From: HGM11525 sp045649145
Lineage (GTDB): Bacteria > Bacillota > Clostridia > UBA1381
DNA: 11,894 bases
Direction: 5' to 3'
Assembly (NCBI GenBank): GCA_045649145.1
Contig: JAZRPK010000023.1
Span: 1-11,894, forward strand
The notes under the pieces are model-generated. The model saw only the letters and a program-made list of their open reading frames with translations, was not told the origin of the DNA and did not search any database. Shown here one piece after another: positions 1 through 5,218 of the stretch (its first letter is position 1; every line of letters begins with the position of its first letter). The translations under genes were made by a program, and so were the position numbers.

Positions 1-396
1 CCGTTCGCAATAAATATGGCGACTTATATCGGTAACGAAATGGGCGGTATAATCGGTGCATTCTTTGCCACACTTGGAGTAGTTACACCGTCATTTGTGA
101 TTATCCTTATTGTTGCGAGGTTTTTCGAAAAGTTTAAGACCAACAAAATCATAAGCGGCTGTATGAACGGACTAAAGCCTGCTGTAATAGGTCTTATCGG
201 TGCAGCTGTAATATCAATCGGAAAGACGGTTTTCCTTTTTGATACTACATTGAGTACACTCTTTAGTGACATAAGATTTTATATATCACTTGCGATTTTT
301 GCGGTTATGACCGTTCTGGCATTTAAGAAGGTGCACCCTATTGTGATAATATGTCTCTCGGCAGTGCTTGGAATAGTGGCTGGATACTTAATATAA
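1..396 (+). CDS. Chromate transporter (CHR family) subunit, C-terminal part (5' end outside window)
   Basis: The reading frame is open from base 1 and ends at TAA 394-396, so the window holds the last 131 residues. The visible start (residues about 1-41) reads like the conserved CHR-family segment in which an N-M-A-T-Y-I-G stretch is followed by glycine/alanine-rich sequence and the A-T-L-G-V-V-T-P-S-F motif. Several hydrophobic stretches follow (about 28-40, 60-75, 90-106, 113-130), as expected of an integral membrane protein. The family imports or exports chromate/sulfate-like oxyanions across the cytoplasmic membrane. In Clostridia, CHR proteins are often half-size and encoded as adjacent pairs, so a partner may lie just upstream; this cannot be seen here. 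The ATG at 16 is internal to the conserved motif and is not the true start. A terminator follows immediately. Family assignment is confident; the real substrate is not known. Confidence 0.85.
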   Translation, partial: PFAINMATYIGNEMGGIIGAFFATLGVVTPSFVIILIVARFFEKFKTNKIISGCMNGLKPAVIGLIGAAVISIGKTVFLFDTTLSTLFSDIRFYISLAIFAVMTVLAFKKVHPIVIICLSAVLGIVAGYLI

Positions 397-397
397 A

Positions 398-433
398 AAT
401 AGAGGAACTAAACGTTCCTCTATTATTTTTGTT
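398..433 (+). terminator. Intrinsic terminator of the chromate-transporter gene
   Basis: A perfect 11-bp inverted repeat (AATAGAGGAAC at 398-408, GTTCCTCTATT at 414-424) with a 5-nt loop TAAAC is followed by a T-rich tail (ATTTTTGTT, 425-433). It begins just after the stop codon at 394-396, as expected of a Rho-independent terminator for the + strand gene. Confidence 0.9.
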
Positions 434-446
434 GCATATTATATTA

Positions 447-462
447 TGACGACCTTTCGTCA
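447..462. promoter_or_regulatory. Short perfect inverted repeat upstream of the amidase gene
   Basis: TGACGA (447-452) and TCGTCA (457-462) form a perfect 6-bp dyad with a CCTT centre. It ends 3 nt before the GGAGG ribosome site of the amidase gene. It could be a small operator or an mRNA hairpin next to the ribosome site. No convincing -10/-35 pair was found between the preceding terminator and this gene, so the role is inference. Confidence 0.3.
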
Positions 463-479
463 ATGGGAGGTGATATGAT

Positions 480-956
480 ATGCCGTATGACAGAGAAGCT
501 GCAGCGGAATATGCAAGAGAGTGGGCATACAGCTTTAATCCTCGGTTTTACAATTTCAGTGATATAGGCGGTGATTGTACTAATTTTGCGTCACAATGTC
601 TTTTGGCAGGCGGGCTTGAGATGAATTATACCCCCGTGTTCGGCTGGTATTATGTAAGTGTTAATATGCGTGCACCTGCATGGACGGGTGTAAATGAGTT
701 ATATAGGTTTTTGACACAGAATACAGGTGTTGGACCTCGTGCTCGGGAGGTTGAGCTTAACGAAATAGAGCTTGCCGACCTTATCCAGCTTGACTTTACA
801 GGTGACGGAACATTTGACCATACACCAATTGTTGTAGATGTGGGTGAGAGGACGCCCGAAACGGTACTTGTGGCTGCTCATAGCTATCCTGCATACAGAA
901 GACCTCTTTCTACCTATAACTATCAGGCAATCAGATGCCTGCACATTCTTAACTGA
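480..956 (+). CDS. Standalone amidase-domain (Amidase_6, PF12671-like) protein
   Basis: A 158-residue protein starting at ATG 480, with GGAGG (466-470) nine bases upstream. The N-terminal pattern Y-D-R-x-x-A-x-x-Y-A-x-x-W-A, then N-P at residues 20-21, leads into G-G-D-C-T-N-F-A-S-Q-C (30-40). This is the hallmark of the Amidase_6 family, a papain/NlpC-P60-like fold in which Cys33 would be the nucleophile. The block from Asp100 to His114 (D-L-I-Q-L-D...F-D-H) supplies a plausible catalytic His114. The R-R-P-L-S-T-Y segment near 139-145 also fits the family. The domain is often the C-terminal part of secreted clostridial proteins. Here it is the whole protein, without signal peptide or membrane segment, so it is predicted cytoplasmic or forespore-located. 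The substrate is unknown; an amide bond in a cell-wall-like peptide is a family-based guess. The next gene is convergent. Confidence 0.85.
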   Translation: MPYDREAAAEYAREWAYSFNPRFYNFSDIGGDCTNFASQCLLAGGLEMNYTPVFGWYYVSVNMRAPAWTGVNELYRFLTQNTGVGPRAREVELNEIELADLIQLDFTGDGTFDHTPIVVDVGERTPETVLVAAHSYPAYRRPLSTYNYQAIRCLHILN

Positions 957-981
957 TTGCAGGAGCTAAATGCTCCTGCAA
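957..981. terminator. Hairpin between convergent genes (possible shared terminator)
   Basis: A perfect 10-bp inverted repeat, TTGCAGGAGC (957-966) and GCTCCTGCAA (972-981), has a TAAAT loop. It starts directly after the amidase stop codon (954-956) and lies 3 nt from the end of the convergent membrane-protein gene. There is no real T-run on either side, so it is either a weak bidirectional terminator or an mRNA 3'-end-protecting structure. Confidence 0.6.
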
Positions 982-984
982 GGT

Positions 985-1347
985 TTATCTCGGCATACTA
1001 AGCACTCCGCCCAACATTCCAGAGGCGGTAACTGCAACAAGCATTATTAACGTATGGGTATCAACAGATACTCCTTTTTTTATTATCAATGCGGCTATAC
1101 ACAAAACTATATAGTAGACGATACCAACACCTGCGCCTGTTAATAACCCCTTAGAGCCAAGCGCTTTTCCGCTTGCATATGCGCCTGCCATACAGGATAC
1201 GGCAGCAATTATAAATACAAGTGCAGATGCTGTTGCGTCTGCAATGTCCCAAAAGTACATCAATGCTGCCAAAAGTGCTGCAAACATTACAGTCAGGATA
1301 AGAGAAAGTATTGCGCCCTTTAATATAACTGAAAATCTTTTTTGCAT
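985..1347 (-). CDS. TIGR04086-like (DUF3792) small membrane protein
   Basis: A very hydrophobic protein of 120 residues if started at the ATG whose complement is at 1345-1347. That start has a GGGTGG ribosome-like site about 6-7 nt upstream. A longer in-frame start at 1377 adds ten residues but has no recognisable ribosome site, so the shorter start is preferred. It also matches the roughly 120-residue length usual in the family. After M-Q-K-R-F there are four membrane segments: roughly residues 8-32, 36-58, 66-88 and 98-118. A G-K-A-L-G-S-K-G-L-L-T-G-A loop sits between segments 2 and 3, a glycine-rich feature I associate with TIGR04086 proteins of Clostridia. The molecular function of that family is not established. 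The gene is separated from ypeB upstream on the same strand by a terminator, so it is probably transcribed separately. No clear promoter was found in the short gap. Confidence 0.7.
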   Translation of the reverse strand: MQKRFSVILKGAILSLILTVMFAALLAALMYFWDIADATASALVFIIAAVSCMAGAYASGKALGSKGLLTGAGVGIVYYIVLCIAALIIKKGVSVDTHTLIMLVAVTASGMLGGVLSMPR

Positions 1348-1411
1348 AATAAGCCACCCGTCTTCTTTTTTTACCATATCTATGCAAAATAAAGGTGTGA
1401 TATTACAACAT

Positions 1412-1438
1412 AAAAAGGAACGGCTAAAAAGCCGTTCC
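1412..1438 (-). terminator. Intrinsic terminator downstream of ypeB
   Basis: Read on the - strand, GGAACGGC pairs with GCCGTTCC (plus-strand arms 1417-1424 and 1431-1438, loop 1425-1430). The stem is followed by a run of five T (plus-strand A's at 1412-1416). It begins 7 nt after the ypeB stop codon, so it is assigned to that gene and isolates it from the membrane-protein gene downstream. Confidence 0.85.
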
Positions 1439-1445
1439 AGATAAA

Positions 1446-2768
1446 CTATACAGTTAATATTCCGTTCTCTGACTCTATAAGAAGGAGTATTTCTTCCTCT
1501 CTGCCGTTTTCGGCATTTATATAAATGAGAAAATTTTTGCCGTTTGATGTGCCCTGAAATTCATAACAGAGAACCTCACGCTTACTGTCCTTAGGTATCA
1601 ATGCAAGCTTGGCAGAGTCAATTGAAAGATGCTCAGAAACATACCCTCTTGCCTCCTGACGTGTCAGTCTTGGCGTGAGATTGCTCCTTTGGGTGTGGTT
1701 CATAATATAGCCGTTTGTTTCAAGGCCGATTACCTCGCCGTTGTCGAGAGCGACTTTCACTTTAACAAGGTCGGAATAATGCACAACTCCGTCTTTCTCG
1801 TATGCAAAGTTGATGGTGGCGCTCCCGTCCGTTCTTTCGTAGTAGCTTTCGGTCATAGAGTCATAGCCGTGCGCTGTCAAAAACTCCTGTGCTTTGCTGA
1901 TTGCCTCTGTAACATCAAGCGTTGCATCGCCAAGCTCGCGGTTGTTTATATAATAGAGTATATACCCGCCTGCTGTTGTTATTGACACAGCCTTGCGATT
2001 GTCTTCTGCGGTAAAGGTATAGCAGTTAATAGCGGAATTTTCACTTTTGCCGCCGTATGAGATAAAACCGCTTTGTCTGCCGAAGAATTCGTTAGCAATA
2101 GTTGCGGCACGCTCGGGTGTAATTTCCTCCTTACCCTCAAGCATAGCAGGAGAACGTGATGCGATATGCTCGGAGAAGGGACCATCGTATATAAGGGAGG
2201 GATACTCGCCAAACTCTTTTTCTATGGTGGAAAAACCGTCATCGCCATCGGCATATGCTGTGTTTGATGAACGCTTGCGGGTCTTGCCGAGTGTTACTGC
2301 GCCGCTGTAAATATCCTGTTGAATTGAGTTAAGCGCACCCGAAAGGCTTTGTGCGTAGTTACCGAGGGTGGTTAGAGTGGCGTATTCCTCCTCGGTCATT
2401 TTGGTGTCATAGAGCGCATTCTGGCTCAGGTAAAAGCTGTAATCACCGACTTGAGAAAGGAATTTTTCGGTGTTATCAAGCGAAATGTCCGAAAGCGGCA
2501 GCTGAGAAAGACATTCCTTTGCTGCAGCTGATTGGCGAGAAAGCTCGGCAGAAACCGAGGCAAAATGCTCGGGCGAATTTACGAGCAGTCCCTTTGCCAA
2601 TAACGAATTGATGTCGTCAACATAATCGTTAAGCTCAAATAACGCTCTGTTGTAGGTGTTGGTAACGCTGTTTTCGAGATTTTTTGCACGGTCATATTCA
2701 TAGCCTGCTATGCAGCTGACTGTAACAAGTGCAGCTGTTAGTAGCCAATATCCGTATTTTCTTCTCAT
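1446..2768 (-). CDS. ypeB: Germination protein YpeB
   Basis: A 440-residue protein, close to the roughly 450 residues usual for YpeB. The start chosen is the ATG at complement 2766-2768 (M-R-R-K-Y-G-Y-W), which has AAAGGAGA about 8 nt upstream. A longer frame up to 2840 has no ribosome site and would run through the promoter region. Residues about 8-26 form one N-terminal membrane anchor. They are followed by a helical region with the family pattern Y-N-R-A-L-F-E-L-N-D-Y-V-D-D-I and a Q-L-P-L segment. The C-terminal half carries PepSY-type repeats, including G-E-V-I-G-L-E-T-N-G-Y. In Bacillus, YpeB stabilises and localises the cortex-lytic transglycosylase SleB in the spore, and the two are usually encoded together. 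No sleB is adjacent here. Expression in the forespore is expected; a candidate sigma-G promoter lies upstream. Confidence 0.92.
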   Translation of the reverse strand: MRRKYGYWLLTAALVTVSCIAGYEYDRAKNLENSVTNTYNRALFELNDYVDDINSLLAKGLLVNSPEHFASVSAELSRQSAAAKECLSQLPLSDISLDNTEKFLSQVGDYSFYLSQNALYDTKMTEEEYATLTTLGNYAQSLSGALNSIQQDIYSGAVTLGKTRKRSSNTAYADGDDGFSTIEKEFGEYPSLIYDGPFSEHIASRSPAMLEGKEEITPERAATIANEFFGRQSGFISYGGKSENSAINCYTFTAEDNRKAVSITTAGGYILYYINNRELGDATLDVTEAISKAQEFLTAHGYDSMTESYYERTDGSATINFAYEKDGVVHYSDLVKVKVALDNGEVIGLETNGYIMNHTQRSNLTPRLTRQEARGYVSEHLSIDSAKLALIPKDSKREVLCYEFQGTSNGKNFLIYINAENGREEEILLLIESENGILTV

Positions 2769-2799
2769 AATATCTCTCCTTTTATCGTTAATCTTCTGG

Positions 2800-2830
2800 T
2801 AGTTTGTCCGATAGATTGCCACTTTATGTA
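2800..2830 (-). promoter_or_regulatory. Candidate sigma-G promoter of ypeB
   Basis: On the - strand TACATA (plus 2825-2830) lies 18 nt before CAAACTA (plus 2800-2806). The sigma-G pattern is about TGAATA, 17-18 nt, CATACTA, giving 4/6 and 6/7 matches. It points at ypeB, whose start is 32 nt further on and which is a sigma-G-type gene in Bacillus. Short motifs occur by chance, so this is tentative. Confidence 0.4.
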
Positions 2831-2857
2831 TCAAAAACACAGATTATGGCAAAAATC
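2828..2857 (+). promoter_or_regulatory. Candidate sigma-F promoter of spoIIR
   Basis: GTATC (2828-2832) and GGCAAAAATC (2848-2857) are separated by 15 nt. They match the sigma-F consensus GYWTA-15-GGNRANANTW at 4/5 and 9/10 positions. Transcription would start near 2864, just before the ribosome site (2866-2873), giving a very short leader. spoIIR is a known sigma-F target, which supports the call. The -35 region overlaps the proposed -35 of the divergent ypeB promoter. Confidence 0.5.
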
Positions 2858-2882
2858 ATGGTATGAAAAGGAGTGGATTATT

Positions 2883-3467
2883 ATGAAGAGGATTATCTCG
2901 GTTTTGTTGGTTGTTACGGTAATGCTTTCGTATGCAATTGTTTATGCGGAGTGTGTTGGTAAAATTCTATCGGAAGAGCTTGTGCGCTTTCATATAATAG
3001 CATCAAGTAACAGTACAGAGGACCAGAACATTAAGCTCGATGTAAGGGACTACGTTTCTGCAGGACTTGCAGAGTGCGAAATTGAGCCATCTACACAAGA
3101 ATATCGAAAGGAATGTGAACGTCTGGCAAAGGAAAGGCTTAATGAGCTTGGTATACCTTATAGTGCAAGCGCATCATTCGAAAAGGTCTATATTCCTAAA
3201 AAAAGCTACAAAAACATCACATTACCGTCAGGCAGATATAATGCAATAAGACTTGTTTTAGGAAAAGGGGAGGGGGAGAACTGGTGGTGCGTTGCATATC
3301 CACCGCTCTGCTTTGCTGAAGAGGTGGCAGGCGAACTGTCCGATAAAGGAGCTAAAAAACTTAAAGACAGCGTGCCAAGTGATATATATGATATGATTAC
3401 AGATAAAACGGAGTACAGATTTTATATAGTTGACTTAATCGGAAAGCTGGCAGAAAATATACTTTAA
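2883..3467 (+). CDS. spoIIR: Stage II sporulation protein R
   Basis: A 194-residue protein starting at ATG 2883, with AAAAGGAG (2866-2873) nine bases upstream. An in-frame ATG at 2826 lies inside the proposed promoter and has no ribosome site. Residues 1-22 look like a secretion signal with a V-Y-A end. The SpoIIR signature then appears: R-F-H-I-I-A-S-S-N-S-x-E-D-Q-x-x-K-L-x-V-R-D (about 35-56), and later a P-S-G-R-Y-N-A-I-R segment followed by G-E-N-W-W-C-V-A-Y-P-P-L-C-F. SpoIIR is made in the forespore under sigma-F, is exported into the intermembrane space, and triggers SpoIIGA to process pro-sigma-E in the mother cell. The gene appears intact and monocistronic, with its own terminator. 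It is somewhat shorter than the Bacillus protein (about 224 residues), mainly at the C-terminus. Confidence 0.95.
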   Translation: MKRIISVLLVVTVMLSYAIVYAECVGKILSEELVRFHIIASSNSTEDQNIKLDVRDYVSAGLAECEIEPSTQEYRKECERLAKERLNELGIPYSASASFEKVYIPKKSYKNITLPSGRYNAIRLVLGKGEGENWWCVAYPPLCFAEEVAGELSDKGAKKLKDSVPSDIYDMITDKTEYRFYIVDLIGKLAENIL

Positions 3468-3474
3468 CACGTCA

Positions 3475-3501
3475 AAAACCCTCTCATTTCGAGAGGGTTT
3501 T
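3475..3501 (+). terminator. Intrinsic terminator of spoIIR
   Basis: AAAACCCTCTC (3475-3485) pairs perfectly with GAGAGGGTTTT (3491-3501) around an ATTTC loop, starting 7 nt after the spoIIR stop. The stem ends in T's on the + strand and in a T-run on the - strand too, so it could work in both directions. It separates the host sporulation gene from the phage cluster. Confidence 0.88.
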
Positions 3502-3534
3502 GGTCGAAAAATTACATAATTTGGAAAATAATAC

Positions 3535-3563
3535 TTGACAAACGAACAAATGTGTGGTATAAT
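3535..3563 (+). promoter_or_regulatory. Consensus sigma-A promoter of the phage structural operon
   Basis: TTGACA (3535-3540), a 17-nt spacer and TATAAT (3558-3563) match the housekeeping consensus perfectly. A TG at 3555-3556 adds an extended -10, and an AT-rich stretch precedes the -35. The expected start is near 3570. It would give a leader of about 150 nt before the capsid gene and probably drives the whole downstream operon. Confidence 0.9.
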
Positions 3564-3570
3564 ACACGCA
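3551..3570. promoter_or_regulatory. Possible operator dyad over the -10 box
   Basis: TGTGTG (3551-3556) and CACGCA (3565-3570) are inverted relative to each other (5 of 6 matches) and centred on the -10 box. A repressor here would block the strong promoter. No regulator gene is visible in the window, so this is a tentative reading. Confidence 0.25.
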
Positions 3571-3602
3571 TAGCTTGAGAAGAGCAATTTTTTTAGAAAT
3601 AA

Positions 3603-3621
3603 AAGTTGCACAATGCTACAA
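3603..3621 (+). repeat. Leader direct repeat, copy 1
   Basis: AAGTTGCACAATGCTACAA. It matches copy 2 at 3676-3694 in 17 of 19 positions. Each copy has a weak dyad TTGCA-N6-TACAA. The copies are 73 nt apart start to start, close to seven helical turns, and both lie between the promoter and the capsid ribosome site. Confidence 0.75.
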
Positions 3622-3622
3622 T

Positions 3623-3682
3623 GCAAGCTTGTTCTTATTTTTGCGCGCATAAAAAAGTATATTTTTTTAAGAGACAAGTTGC
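3623..3682 (+). other. Imperfect long hairpin in the capsid-gene leader
   Basis: GCAAGCTTGTTCTTA (3623-3637) can pair with TAAGAGACAAGTTGC (3668-3682) in three runs of 4, 5 and 5 bp separated by a single bulged G on each side. The 30-nt AT-rich loop holds T and A runs. The 3' arm overlaps the second direct repeat. It may be a leader-RNA structure, but could be chance in AT-rich DNA. Confidence 0.35.
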
Positions 3683-3694
3683 ACTAAGCTACAA
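3676..3694 (+). repeat. Leader direct repeat, copy 2
   Basis: AAGTTGCACTAAGCTACAA. This is the second copy of the 19-nt repeat (two differences from copy 1). It ends 11 nt before the capsid ribosome site AAAGGAG (3706-3712) and overlaps the 3' arm of the leader hairpin. Confidence 0.75.
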
Positions 3695-3720
3695 ACTCAG
3701 GCTCGAAAGGAGATTAAATA

Positions 3721-4572
3721 ATGTCAAGTACAAACATTTCAGATTTGGTAAATCCTCTGGTTATGGCGGATATGATTTCCGGCAAAATTACAAAGAAGCT
3801 GGTAGTTACACCGTTTGCAAAGGTAGACGACTCGTTGGTAGGTGTTGCGGGTGATACAATCGTTGTGCCGCAGTATGCGTATATCGGCGATGCTGAAGAT
3901 ATTGCCGAGGGTATTGAGGTTGGTACAACCAAGCTTGTTACTACAACCACAAATGCAACTATCAAAAAGGCAATGAAAGCGGTTGAACTGACAGACGAGG
4001 CTGTTTTGTCCGGCTACGGTAACCCTGTCGGCGAAACAAACAACCAGCTTGCAATGGCTATTGCATCAAAGGTTGACAATGACGCAATGGATGCACTCCT
4101 TGGCGCTCAGCTTACATATGATGCAGACGATATTATCAGCTATGACGGTATTGTTGATGCAATCGACATTTTTGAGGAGGAAACAAACAGTCCCAAGGTG
4201 ATATTTGTTCATCCCAAGCAGCTCACTCAGCTTCGTCATGATGCAGATTTTATTTCAGCAGACAAGTACAACGGCTCGACAGTTATGACAGGCGAGGTTG
4301 GTATGATTGCCAACGCACGTGTAGTACCTTCAAAGAAGGTTCCGTTACAGGATGACGTTTACGTAAACCCGATTGTTCAGCTTGAAAACGGCGAGGACGA
4401 TGACGAAACAGCGGCACTCACAGTTTACTTAAAGCGTGATACAAATGTTGAAACAGAGCGTCACAGCCTTAAGAGAGTAACTGATATCTCGGTTGATAAA
4501 TTCTATACGGTTGTTCTTTCAAATGCGGCAAAGGTTGTGCTTGCAAAGTTTAACCAGACAGCAGGCGAGTAA
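3721..4572 (+). CDS. Phage major capsid protein (N4-gp56-like family)
   Basis: A 283-residue protein starting at ATG 3721, with AAAGGAG nine bases or fewer upstream. The N-terminus reads D-L-V-N-P-L-V-M-A-D-M-I-S (8-20), followed by A-G-D-T-I-V-V-P-Q-Y (43-52), Y-I-G-D-A-E-D (54-60) and E-L-T-D-E-A-V-L-S-G (89-98). These are signatures of capsid proteins of Firmicutes siphophages usually annotated as the N4-gp56 family. It would form the shell of the head. It is the first gene after the strong promoter, which would give it the highest expression in the operon. In related phages a scaffold gene normally precedes it; here the host spoIIR terminator and the leader do instead. Length and open frame suggest a full-length, functional protein. 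The family name is from memory of similar sequences; the capsid role is confident. Confidence 0.9.
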   Translation: MSSTNISDLVNPLVMADMISGKITKKLVVTPFAKVDDSLVGVAGDTIVVPQYAYIGDAEDIAEGIEVGTTKLVTTTTNATIKKAMKAVELTDEAVLSGYGNPVGETNNQLAMAIASKVDNDAMDALLGAQLTYDADDIISYDGIVDAIDIFEEETNSPKVIFVHPKQLTQLRHDADFISADKYNGSTVMTGEVGMIANARVVPSKKVPLQDDVYVNPIVQLENGEDDDETAALTVYLKRDTNVETERHSLKRVTDISVDKFYTVVLSNAAKVVLAKFNQTAGE

Positions 4573-4575
4573 TCT

Positions 4576-4896
4576 ATGACAGATTTTGAATTTTACTGCG
4601 AGGAGTACGGCGGTTGCGAATTTTCCGATGAGGAAGAGTTTGAGAGAATGGCTAAAAAGGCACGTCTTTTTATAAGCCGTGTTACATACACCGAGCCTGA
4701 CTTTGAAGACGATGATGTAAGATGCTGTGTTTGTGCGCTTGCTGAAATATATCAGGATAATTCCGGCAGTCAGTCGATTGTCAGAGAGAGAATAGACGGC
4801 TTTGAAACAGAGTACAGCGACTTAGCGGCAGATGAAATACTTATGCACACCGTAAAGCTCTATCTTCCGCCCGTACTTTTGTACAGGGGATTTTGA
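4576..4896 (+). CDS. Phage head-tail connector (adaptor) protein
   Basis: A 106-residue protein starting 3 nt after the capsid stop. Its ribosome site (GGCGAG) lies inside the end of the capsid gene, implying coupled translation. It is an acidic helical protein with an E-E-E-F-x-R-M-A-x-x-A-R-x-F-I segment (about 19-34), a cysteine-rich R-C-C-V-C-A-L-A-E-I-Y helix (about 50-60) and the C-terminal L-L-Y-R-G-F. That ending is typical of the small adaptor proteins encoded right after the capsid gene in Firmicutes siphophages. Such proteins dock on the portal and start the head-tail interface. Position and termini support the call; no catalytic function is expected. Confidence 0.78.
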   Translation: MTDFEFYCEEYGGCEFSDEEEFERMAKKARLFISRVTYTEPDFEDDDVRCCVCALAEIYQDNSGSQSIVRERIDGFETEYSDLAADEILMHTVKLYLPPVLLYRGF

Positions 4897-4909
4897 CGGA
4901 GGTGCGTAA

Positions 4910-5206
4910 GTGAAATATTCGACAGTTACTGTATATAAAAGAAACGGCAGTGATTGGGATACCCTTGTCTTTGACAAGGCATTTGTCAGAAGAATTAAGT
5001 CTGTCAAAAATGACAACGGCGGCAGGTATATAAATGACGTATTGACGGCGAGGATATTTTCGCCGTCTGCAGCTCGGATAGAAACAGAGGACAAAATTGT
5101 AGAGGGTACAGGTGCACCCACACCGCCCGATAACGCACTGACGGTATCGGAGATTGCTAATAACTATGCGATAAGGCGAGGCCATATCCGTGTTACAGCA
5201 TCTTAA
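4910..5206 (+). CDS. DUF6751-like phage protein, probable head closure
   Basis: A 98-residue protein that starts with GTG at 4910. The ribosome site GGAGG (4898-4902) seven bases upstream decides this start. The sequence is mostly beta-like: an early T-V-Y-K-R-N segment, then a central strand region with D-V-L-T-A-R-I-F-S-P, a G-T-G-A-P-T-P-P turn and a final R-R-G-H-I-R-V-T-A-S. This is the layout of DUF6751-type proteins found between the adaptor and minor capsid genes of comparable phages. Such a beta-barrel stopper would close the portal channel after packaging. The role is inferred mainly from position and overall shape. Confidence 0.6.
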   Translation: MKYSTVTVYKRNGSDWDTLVFDKAFVRRIKSVKNDNGGRYINDVLTARIFSPSAARIETEDKIVEGTGAPTPPDNALTVSEIANNYAIRRGHIRVTAS

Positions 5207-5218
5207 CGGGAGTTTGTT

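Noticed and set aside
421..466. A sigma-A promoter for the amidase gene around TTGCAT/TATATT (about 432-446).
   Set aside because: The boxes are too close together to form a -35/-10 pair, and no other pair with 16-18 nt spacing was found in the gap.
2769..2840. Longer N-terminal extension of YpeB starting at complement 2840.
   Set aside because: It has no ribosome site, and it would run through the intergenic promoter region. The start at 2768 has AAAGGAGA at good spacing and puts the membrane anchor near the N-terminus.
3573..3594. Hairpin plus T7 right after the expected transcription start as an intrinsic terminator.
   Set aside because: The stem is only 4 bp including a G-T pair, too weak for a terminator call. 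It is kept only as part of the leader observation.
3603..3694. The two leader repeats as a minimal CRISPR array.
   Set aside because: There are only two copies, 19 nt long, with a 54-nt gap, two mismatches and no cas genes. Regulatory or structural repeats are more likely.
4841..5185. Open frames on the - strand across the connector and DUF6751-like genes, one rich in cysteine.
   Set aside because: They overlap well-supported + strand phage genes, lack ribosome sites and show no family features; they are shadow frames.
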